A stretch of 64,000 nucleotides of DNA from Bacillota bacterium (lineage in GTDB: Bacteria > Bacillota > Clostridia > Clostridiales > Clostridiaceae). Numbering within the stretch: the first letter of the stretch is position 1; every line of letters begins with the position of its first letter. The stretch covers positions 5,950 through 69,949 of the forward strand of contig JAEWQX010000247.1 in the NCBI GenBank assembly GCA_023399035.1, written 5' to 3'. Of this stretch, positions 9,847 to 16,098 are shown piece after piece. A program made the position numbers and the translations under genes. A model generated the notes under the pieces. That model had not been told where the DNA came from. It saw nothing but the letters and a program-made list of their open reading frames with translations, and did not search any database.

Positions 9847-9933
9847 AAAAGAGGTTATCATATGTTGAGGTTTGAGTTATTACATAGAAATTTAAATACT
9901 TAAATCCATACTTAAGAAATAACCTCTTTTTTT
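9847..9933 (+). terminator. Long imperfect hairpin/terminator after the PqqD-like gene
   Basis: AAAAGAGGTTAT (9847-9858) pairs with ATAACCTCTTTT (9919-9930) followed by a T run. Inside, GGTTTGAGT pairs with ACTTAAATC with two G-U pairs. The whole forms an about 85-nt rod, larger than an ordinary terminator. Confidence 0.65.
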
Positions 9934-10134
9934 ATCTATAAATTTAATATTTTAAGAAAAAATGCGTAGATTATTATAAAAATGAAAAAATAATTATAAG
10001 GATAGATACTTTAAAGATATTGTGTTTTAATAAATATAAAGAAAAATAATAAAATCTTTTACTAGATGAAGAAACTAGAACGGGTTTATGATAAGGGTTG
10101 AAAAATGATTTCAATTAATTAAGGAGAGTTGATT

Positions 10135-10815
10135 ATGAAAGGAATAGGAATATTTGATATACTTGGACCTATAATGATAGGGCCTTCAAGTTCACATACT
10201 GCTGGAGCTGCAAGGCTTGGAAAAATTGCAAGAAGTATAGCAGGTGATGATATTGCAGAGGTAACATTTTTATTACATGGATCTTTTGCAAAAACATATA
10301 AGGGCCATGGAACTGACAGAGCATTGGTAGCTGGAATATTGGGAATGGAACCTAGTGATGAAAGACTTAGAAATTCAATGGACATTGCAAGAGAAAAGGG
10401 AATTAAATTTTTATTTAAGGAAGCAGATTTGGGAGATGTCCATCCTAATACAGTCAAGTTTGTTATGAGAACAAATGATGATAATTATTGTGAAGTTATG
10501 GGATCATCAATAGGTGGAGGAAATATTAAGATTTGTGAAGTTAATGATAATGAAGTTGATTTTACTGGAATTTATGAAACTTTAATAGTGCAGCATAAAG
10601 ATGTTCCAGGAGTTATACATAGCATTACACATATACTTTATAGTGAAAATATAAATGTTGCCTTTATGAGAGTTTTCAGAGACAGAAAAGGCGAAGAAGC
10701 TACTATGATTTTTGAAATGGACAATAAAGTCAGTGAAGAGACAAAAAAGAAAATTGAAAACTTAGAGTTTGTATATAAAGTTATTTCAATTAGTCCAGCA
10801 AAAGAAGAAAAATAG
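10135..10815 (+). CDS. sdaAB: L-serine dehydratase, beta subunit
   Basis: Iron-sulfur type L-serine ammonia-lyase, small subunit: with SdaAA it converts L-serine to pyruvate and ammonia. 226 aa with the conserved GPSSSHTAGAARLGK motif near residues 17-31 and a C-terminal ACT domain (from about residue 148) that may sense serine. The ATG at 10135 is chosen over an in-frame TTG two codons upstream because AAGGAGA lies 7 nt before it. Followed 16 bp later by sdaAA, so an operon; the leader of about 200 nt has no recognised riboswitch. Confidence 0.95.
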   Translation: MKGIGIFDILGPIMIGPSSSHTAGAARLGKIARSIAGDDIAEVTFLLHGSFAKTYKGHGTDRALVAGILGMEPSDERLRNSMDIAREKGIKFLFKEADLGDVHPNTVKFVMRTNDDNYCEVMGSSIGGGNIKICEVNDNEVDFTGIYETLIVQHKDVPGVIHSITHILYSENINVAFMRVFRDRKGEEATMIFEMDNKVSEETKKKIENLEFVYKVISISPAKEEK

Positions 10816-10831
10816 AAAGGATGATAACAGA

Positions 10832-11713
10832 ATGCTTGCAAAAACTGGAGAAGAATTATTAGAAATATGTGAAAAGTATGATATTCCATTAAGTGAATAT
10901 GCAATAAGATGTGAAGTTGAAGAAAAAGGACTTACAAGAGAAGAAGTAATTGACAAGATGAGAAAAAATCTTCATGTAATGATTTCTGCTGCAAATGAGG
11001 GAAGAGAAAATGAAGTATTCTCTGTAAGTGGTCTTATTGGCGGTGATGGATTTAAAATCAATAATTATGTAAACAAAGGAAAGACATTAACAGGGAGAGC
11101 AACAAATATAGCAATGGCCATGGCATTATCATCATCAGAAGTAAATGCTTCAATGGGAAGAATAGTTGCATGTCCAACAGCTGGTTCTTGTGGTATCCTG
11201 CCAGCAGTAATCCTTTCAGCGGGAGCACAATTAGAGTTAGATGAAGATGGACTTATAAAAGGTCTTCTTGCAGCAGCTGCTGTAGGTATGATTATAGGTA
11301 TGAATGCAACATTATCAGGTGCAGAAGGCGGATGTCAGGCTGAGTGTGGTTCAGCATCAGCAATGGGTGCAGCTGCAGTTGTTGAGATGATGGGCGGAAC
11401 ACCTAAGATGAGCCTTGATGCAGGTTCCATAATACTTCAGAATGTACTTGGTCTTGTATGTGACCCAGTAGCAGGTCTTGTTGAAATTCCATGTGCAAAG
11501 AGAAATGCACAAGGTGCAATAACTGCATTATGTACAGCAGATATGGTTATGGCTGGAGTTGAAGCAAAAATTCCCTTTGATGATGCTGTAAGTGCAATGT
11601 ATAAAGTTGGAAAGAGCCTGCCATCATCATTAAGAGAAACAGCATTAGGTGGTGTTGCAGTAACTCCTGCGGGATTAAGACTTAAGGAACAGGTTTTTGG
11701 AAAAGATGACTAA
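10832..11713 (+). CDS. sdaAA: L-serine dehydratase, alpha subunit
   Basis: Catalytic subunit, 293 aa. Conserved CPTAGSCG (Cys114, Cys120) and the later motifs AECGSASAMG, VCDPVAGLVE and IPCAKRN are present; the cysteines in the last three correspond to the 4Fe-4S ligands of the family. The ATG at 10832 is preceded by AGAAAGGATGA; the upstream in-frame ATG at 10769 lies inside sdaAB and would give an unusual extension. It supplies pyruvate from serine. Confidence 0.95.
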   Translation: MLAKTGEELLEICEKYDIPLSEYAIRCEVEEKGLTREEVIDKMRKNLHVMISAANEGRENEVFSVSGLIGGDGFKINNYVNKGKTLTGRATNIAMAMALSSSEVNASMGRIVACPTAGSCGILPAVILSAGAQLELDEDGLIKGLLAAAAVGMIIGMNATLSGAEGGCQAECGSASAMGAAAVVEMMGGTPKMSLDAGSIILQNVLGLVCDPVAGLVEIPCAKRNAQGAITALCTADMVMAGVEAKIPFDDAVSAMYKVGKSLPSSLRETALGGVAVTPAGLRLKEQVFGKDD

Positions 11714-11783
11714 GAAGATAATTTAGTTGATAGTTTTGGATGAAATCTCATTGTTGTATAGTTCTTGATTATTAAAGTAATAG

Positions 11784-11861
11784 AAATCCATTTTACAGAA
11801 TATATCTATAGAAAGATGTAGTACCTTATAAATAGATATGGGAGGAATGTAAAATGGATTT
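11784..11861 (+). promoter_or_regulatory. Hairpin enclosing the ribosome site and start codon of the next gene
   Basis: AAATCCATTTTACA (11784-11797) is perfectly complementary to TGTAAAATGGATTT (11848-11861), which contains the ATG of the unknown gene. A second stem, ATATCTAT (11802-11809) with ATAGATAT (11832-11839), stacks inside. The GGGAGGA ribosome site falls in the internal loop between the stems. The structure would hinder initiation when folded. It could be a thermosensor-like or ligand- or protein-controlled translational switch; that is inference. Confidence 0.6.
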
Positions 11862-12213
11862 TGCTAAATATCATTCACAAGTAATAAAGGATATAGATCA
11901 TTATGTAGCAAGAGCTAAAATAGGCAACATATTAAAGTCTGAACAAAAAGAAATGACAATAGATAATAAGAAGGTTATGTCACTTAATGTAGTTATTCAG
12001 TTAAAAAAGTATGAGCTTATTAAAATTGAAGGAAAAAATAATGAATATACCTTTATAATTTCATTAGGTGGAAATGATGTGTATAAGACTTCAAAATGCA
12101 ATTATAGAGATGAAGATTTCAGGAATAGTGTGAAAGATTCAAGTGAATATATAAATTTCATCAATTGTTTTGAGAATCTTGGAAAAATATTTAAGAAAAA
12201 GAGAAAAAAATAA
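11854..12213 (+). CDS. Conserved-looking hypothetical protein, 119 aa
   Basis: Not recognised. The protein is soluble, rich in Lys (C-terminal tail KKKRKK) and predicted mixed alpha/beta: an N-terminal helix (FAKYHSQVIKDIDHYVARAK), then beta-rich stretches (VVIQLKKYELIKIEG, EYTFIISLGGNDVYKT) and a C-terminal helix. No catalytic motif is visible. It has a perfect GGGAGGA site, but that site and the ATG sit inside a long two-stem hairpin (see 11784-11861). It is monocistronic, and a strong terminator follows after about 90 bp. Codon use is like that of its neighbours, so it is probably a resident gene. Confidence 0.7.
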   Translation: MDFAKYHSQVIKDIDHYVARAKIGNILKSEQKEMTIDNKKVMSLNVVIQLKKYELIKIEGKNNEYTFIISLGGNDVYKTSKCNYRDEDFRNSVKDSSEYINFINCFENLGKIFKKKRKK

Positions 12214-12299
12214 ATATAATATACAAAAAATAAAAGTATTTGACCTCTAAATATTATAGAATTATAATATAAAGTAGATTTTTAAGTAATAATACAAAG

Positions 12300-12336
12300 G
12301 CGTGTTATGGATTAAATTCCGTAACACGCTTTTTGT
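12300..12336 (+). terminator. Terminator after the unknown 119-aa gene
   Basis: GCGTGTTATGGA pairs with TCCGTAACACGC (one G-U or mismatch region) over a 6-nt loop and is followed by TTTTTGT. Confidence 0.85.
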
Positions 12337-12345
12337 ATTAAAGAA

Positions 12346-12482
12346 TACCACAAGTTTGACTTGTGGTTCCGGAAAGCTTTTAGCTATGAGTAGAAAAAAA
12401 GAAACCTCCATTGTAAAATTATAGTAGGTTTGCCGACCAAAACTATAAAATACAAGGAGGTGTGTCCGGTTAATGGACATTG
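12346..12482 (+). mobile_element. Left-end remnant of an IS200/IS605-family element
   Basis: A subterminal hairpin ACCACAAG-TTTGA-CTTGTGGT (12347-12367) is followed by TTCCGGAAAGCTTTTAGC. Then CCTCCATTGTAAAATTATAG can pair with CTATAAAATACAAGGAGG, hiding the ribosome site just before GTTAATGG. This terminal hairpin plus a stem that occludes the tnpA ribosome site is the architecture of IS200-type left ends, and the sequence resembles such ends as I remember them from clostridia. After ATGGACA no transposase reading frame follows (stop after 17 codons), so only the end is left, or it is a MITE-like derivative. Confidence 0.5.
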
Positions 12483-12821
12483 ATTTTACATATTATTTCT
12501 TAAACAATATTATTCCACACGATTAATATATTATACATTTAACTTATAGGTTTATTGGATAGTGCTTTATGATATATAATTATCATAGTAGAAATAAAAA
12601 TTTGAATTTAAAGTTTATAGTATACTAAAAAATATAAATGATTATCATGCTATGAGACGATATGGTCTTCATGTATTTTAGAAAAGCTTTAAAGCAAAAA
12701 TATTAGAATATTAGATTCGTAAGATGATAATATTTTATAAAATACCTGATATCAGGTGTATATTTTTGAACACTGAACAAAATGATAATTAGGAAATAAA
12801 TTAAGAAAAAAGGAAGATTAT
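12483..12821. other. AT-rich intergenic stretch, possibly decayed sequence
   Basis: No intact ORF, repeat or RNA fold was found. Around 12635-12700 one plus-strand frame reads like degraded coding sequence (YHAMRRYGLHVF, stop, KSFKAKILEY) but no family could be recognised. It follows the IS200-like remnant, so it may be scar tissue of an old insertion. Confidence 0.3.
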
Positions 12822-13574
12822 ATGAGCGATAGAAATTTACAACTTGTCAATGAAGATGAAAATATTGATGATTTACAGCTAAATGGCCTTAATTTGATTC
12901 AAAAAAAGGATGGATTTAAATTTGGGATAGATGCAGTTCTTTTATCATATTTTTCAAATGTAAAAACAAGACATAGAGTTATTGATTTATGTACAGGTAC
13001 AGGCATAGTTCCGTTTTTATTGTATGGAAAATATAATCCTCAGGAAGTAGTTGGATTAGAAATACAAAGTGATATGGTAGAGATGGCACAAAGAAGTGTA
13101 AAGTTTAATTCATTGGAGGATAAGATATCCTTTGTAAACATGGATCTTAAAGATACAGAACAGTTAAAGAAGCTTGGGAGATTTGATGTTCTTACAGTAA
13201 ATCCACCATACAAGCTTAATAATGCTGGAATAATTAATCCGTTAGATAAGCTGGCTATTGCAAGACATGAGATAATGTGTAATCTTGAAGATGTAATTAA
13301 TGCAGCAAGAATACTTTTAAAGGATAATGGAAGGATGTTTATAGTTCACAGACCAGAGAGGCTTGCAGATATCTTTACATTGATGAGAAAGTATAAGATA
13401 GAGCCTAAGAGGGTACAGATGGTACATCCTAAGGCTAATAAAGCGCCTAATATAGTCCTTGTGGAGGGGCAGAGAGACGGCGGATCATATCTTAAGTGGG
13501 ATGAACCTATTTATGTATATGATGAGAATGGGGGATATACAGAACAAATTGATAAAATATATGGGAGGAAATAA
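12822..13574 (+). CDS. TrmN6/YfiC-like tRNA1(Val) (adenine-37-N6)-methyltransferase
   Basis: 250 aa, class I SAM-dependent methyltransferase. Motif I is DLCTGTGIVPFLL (about residues 47-60) and the catalytic N6-adenine motif is NPPY (about residue 128). In the model family it methylates A37 of valine tRNA. Firmicute members always lie directly before rsmI, as here: 3 bp separate the genes. The ATG is preceded by AAAAAGGAAG. Substrate assignment follows the family; other N6-adenine substrates cannot be excluded. Confidence 0.85.
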   Translation: MSDRNLQLVNEDENIDDLQLNGLNLIQKKDGFKFGIDAVLLSYFSNVKTRHRVIDLCTGTGIVPFLLYGKYNPQEVVGLEIQSDMVEMAQRSVKFNSLEDKISFVNMDLKDTEQLKKLGRFDVLTVNPPYKLNNAGIINPLDKLAIARHEIMCNLEDVINAARILLKDNGRMFIVHRPERLADIFTLMRKYKIEPKRVQMVHPKANKAPNIVLVEGQRDGGSYLKWDEPIYVYDENGGYTEQIDKIYGRK

Positions 13575-13577
13575 GAC

Positions 13578-14423
13578 ATGGAAAAAGGAAAATTATATTT
13601 AGTACCTACACCAATAGGTAATTTGAAGGATATTACATTAAGAGCATTAGAGGTATTAAAAGATAGTGATATTATTGCAGCTGAAGATACTAGACAGACA
13701 CTTAAGCTGTTAAACCATTTTGAAATAAAAAAGCCCCTTATCAGCTATCATAAATTTAATGAACAGTCAAAGGGGAATGAAATAGTAGAATTACTCCGTG
13801 AAGGAAAAACTATAGCATTGGTATCAGATGCAGGTACACCGGGAATATCAGATCCAGGAAGTGTTATAGTACAAAAATGTATAGCTGAAGATATAGAATT
13901 TGAAGTTCTTCCTGGAGCTACAGCAATAACAACTGCACTTGTCTATTCAGGTCTTGATACAACTAAATTTTTATTTAGAGGTTTTCTTCCAAGAGAAAAT
14001 AAGGATAGAAAGGTTATAACTAATGAACTTTTAAATAGTCAGGAAACTTTAATTTTTTATGAAGCACCACATAGATTGCTTGATACATTGTCATATTTAT
14101 CAGATGCTTTTGGAGATAGAAATATAGCTGTATGCAGAGAATTGACAAAGTTATATCAAGAAATTTTCAGAGGAAGATTGAGTGAAGCAATTCAGCATTT
14201 TGTTGATAATAAGCCTAGAGGAGAATTTGTTCTTGTTTTAGAAGGGAAAAGGCTTGAAGATATAAAAGAAGAAAAGAAGCAGGAATGGATCAATTTATCC
14301 ATTGAGGATCATATCTTGAAATATATAAAAGATGGGATAAATAAGAAAGAGGCCATAAAACTTGTCGCAAAAGATAGAGAATTACCTAAAAGTGAAGTGT
14401 ATAAATTTTCTACTAACATATAG
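13578..14423 (+). CDS. rsmI: 16S rRNA 2'-O-ribose C1402 methyltransferase
   Basis: 281 aa tetrapyrrole-methylase-fold enzyme that methylates the ribose of C1402 in the 30S decoding centre. The N-terminus KLYLVPTPIGNLKDITLRAL and AAEDTRQTLKLLNHF are diagnostic, as is VSDAGTPGISDPG at about residues 78-90. Full length. It is translated with the upstream methyltransferase gene (3-bp gap, GGGAGGA ribosome site inside that gene). A bidirectional terminator separates it from the convergent abrB. Confidence 0.95.
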   Translation: MEKGKLYLVPTPIGNLKDITLRALEVLKDSDIIAAEDTRQTLKLLNHFEIKKPLISYHKFNEQSKGNEIVELLREGKTIALVSDAGTPGISDPGSVIVQKCIAEDIEFEVLPGATAITTALVYSGLDTTKFLFRGFLPRENKDRKVITNELLNSQETLIFYEAPHRLLDTLSYLSDAFGDRNIAVCRELTKLYQEIFRGRLSEAIQHFVDNKPRGEFVLVLEGKRLEDIKEEKKQEWINLSIEDHILKYIKDGINKKEAIKLVAKDRELPKSEVYKFSTNI

Positions 14424-14463
14424 TTTTTATCGATTTTAGGTTTTAAGATTTTAATAAAATAAT

Positions 14464-14518
14464 AAAAGTAATACAAGTCTTAATTAAATTTACTTAATAA
14501 GACATGTATTACTTTTTA
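14464..14518. terminator. Bidirectional terminator between rsmI and abrB
   Basis: AAAAGTAATACAAGTCTTAA pairs with TTAATAAGACATGTATTACTTTTT (one mismatch) around a short AT loop. A run of A on the left and T on the right let it end both convergent transcripts. Confidence 0.75.
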
Positions 14519-14546
14519 TTATAATAAATTAATATGTATTATTCTA

Positions 14547-14789
14547 TTATCTGTTTTTCATTTCTTCAAAACATTTTTGGCAGATGTTCTTACCTTTGTA
14601 GTTTATAACATCTCTAGCATCTCCACAGAAGATACATGCTGGTTCATATTTCTTTAAGATTATTTGTTCACCATCTACATATATTTCTAAAGCATCCTTT
14701 TCAGCGATGTCTAAAGTTCTTCTTAATTCTATTGGAATTACTATTCTTCCTAATTCGTCTACTCTTCTTACTACACCTGTTGATTTCAT
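14547..14789 (-). CDS. abrB: AbrB-family transition-state regulator
   Basis: 80 aa. The N-terminal swapped-hairpin DNA-binding domain MKSTGVVRRVDELGRIVIP...RTLDIAEKDALEIYVD is canonical AbrB/SpoVT. The C-terminal part carries four cysteines (CIFCGDARDV...ICQKCF), a zinc-ribbon-like pair seen in clostridial AbrB homologues. The start is set by the motif and an AGGAGGA site; the longer reading frame upstream adds 12 codons with no family support. AbrB-type proteins hold back stationary-phase and sporulation genes. The promoter region contains a Spo0A box, matching the classical Spo0A-AbrB relay. Confidence 0.92.
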   Translation of the reverse strand: MKSTGVVRRVDELGRIVIPIELRRTLDIAEKDALEIYVDGEQIILKKYEPACIFCGDARDVINYKGKNICQKCFEEMKNR

Positions 14790-14817
14790 AATAAAAAAAA
14801 TCCTCCTAATTACACAA

Positions 14818-14865
14818 TTCGACATTCTACAATGCTATATTACCAAGTATGTAATATAAAGTCAA
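14818..14865 (-). promoter_or_regulatory. abrB promoter with Spo0A box
   Basis: On the minus strand -35 TTGACT (14865-14860) and -10 TAATAT (14842-14837) are 17 bp apart. The perfect 0A box TGTCGAA (14824-14818) lies at about +7 to +14 relative to the expected start. In B. subtilis Spo0A~P represses abrB from boxes just downstream of its start site, so position and sequence agree. Confidence 0.7.
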
Positions 14866-15399
14866 TAAATATTTCACTTTCTATATAAGAAATTACAAAT
14901 TTCAACTTTAAAAAACATCATAGATAAAATATACTACCATAATTTAGAAATGTCAATAGAAAATTTAGAGGAAAATAATCAAAAATAATAAAAAATTAAA
15001 AACTTGGATGATGGCATGAATAGGAGGTTAGAATGTGATAGAAAATTGCTCTATAGTATGATTTATATAAAAAAGTTATAAAAAATTTACAAATACAAGG
15101 ATAAAAGTAATTAATCAACTCTTAAGGAGAAAAAACAGAAACTATAAGCAATAATGTCGACAAATTACATAAAATAGATATTTTTCATAAGATTACTTTA
15201 AAGAAAATATGAAAATTTTATGTCTAAATGTATAGAAGTTGAATAATATAGATATACTTGATTATAAATAAATATACTATATCATTATGAATAAATTGGA
15301 AAAAGCATAGCTTGCTTATGATGTTAGAATTAACTTGTAATAAGTTCATGTATACTATATAATATAATAAAGTAGTATGAGAAAGTGTAGGTGGATAGT
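14866..15399. other. Intergenic region between abrB and the DUF1836 gene
   Basis: About 530 bp, very AT-rich, without a convincing ORF or RNA structure. At 15155-15161 TGTCGAC is a one-mismatch 0A box. A GGAGG followed by a 9-codon frame at about 15022 has no support as a gene. Confidence 0.4.
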
Positions 15400-15990
15400 A
15401 TGAAAAGAAAATTTGATTCTAACTATATAAAAGAATTAGCAGAAGAAATGTCAAAAAGTAGTTCAATTTCATATGATGATCTACCAAAATATGATTTATT
15501 TCTATCACAAGTTATAGATTATTTAAATGATAAATTTGTAAATGAAAAGTTTACTAATAATATAGTACAAAACTATACAAAGAGTGAAGTTATCACAAAA
15601 CCTGAGGACGGAAAAAAAAGAGGATATACCAAGATGCATTTAATACAGCTTGTACTTCTTAGTTATATGAGACCTGTATTAACGACAGAGGAAATTAAAA
15701 AGGTATTTAGTTTAGCATTTAATCAGATAAATGATAGAAGTGATGATATATTATCATGGGAAGAAGCATATAAGACATTTGTACAAATACAAGAAGAAAG
15801 TTTGGATGACTATTTAATAACTTCATTGACACATGAAGAAAAACTTGAACAATTGGTCAAAGAGTTTAATCTTGAAGAAAAAGATGAAGAGAGAATAAAA
15901 ATATTTTTATTAGTACTGTCTTTGATAGCAGAAGCAAGTGTTATCAAAAAGTTAGTTCAAAAAATAGTAAATGAATATCATGCTGAATAA
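15400..15990 (+). CDS. DUF1836 domain protein
   Basis: 196 aa. LPKYDLFLSQVIDYLNDKF (about residues 29-47) and YTKSEVITKPEDGKKRGYTK followed by LLSYMRPVLTTEEIK match DUF1836, a Firmicute family whose N-terminus looks like a helix-turn-helix (MerR-like) fold; the rest is helical. It is probably a regulator, but no target is known. The ATG at 15400 is preferred; a GTG three codons earlier overlaps the AGGTGG ribosome site. Monocistronic with a strong terminator. Confidence 0.8.
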   Translation: MKRKFDSNYIKELAEEMSKSSSISYDDLPKYDLFLSQVIDYLNDKFVNEKFTNNIVQNYTKSEVITKPEDGKKRGYTKMHLIQLVLLSYMRPVLTTEEIKKVFSLAFNQINDRSDDILSWEEAYKTFVQIQEESLDDYLITSLTHEEKLEQLVKEFNLEEKDEERIKIFLLVLSLIAEASVIKKLVQKIVNEYHAE

Positions 15991-16028
15991 GCTTATATTT
16001 ATTTATAAAATAAGAAATCTAGTTGCAG

Positions 16029-16077
16029 CACTTATTTAATGAATAGTGATATAGTATTCATTAAATAAGTGTTTTCT
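16029..16077 (+). terminator. Terminator after the DUF1836 gene
   Basis: CACTTATTTAATGAATA (16029-16045) pairs perfectly with TATTCATTAAATAAGTG (16055-16071) and is followed by TTTTCT. The 17-bp stem ends only about 20 bp before the next gene. Confidence 0.85.
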
Positions 16078-16098
16078 ATATTGCGAAGAGGTATTTTT

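Noticed and set aside
9933..10134. Riboswitch in front of sdaAB
   Set aside because: No glycine, lysine or other aptamer signature could be found; only AT-rich leader.
12262..12480. 72-codon minus-strand ORF across the IS200-like remnant
   Set aside because: It runs through a terminator and two hairpins, has no ribosome site and no protein-like conservation pattern.
15155..15161. TGTCGAC as a Spo0A site
   Set aside because: One mismatch and more than 200 bp from the next start with no promoter recognised.
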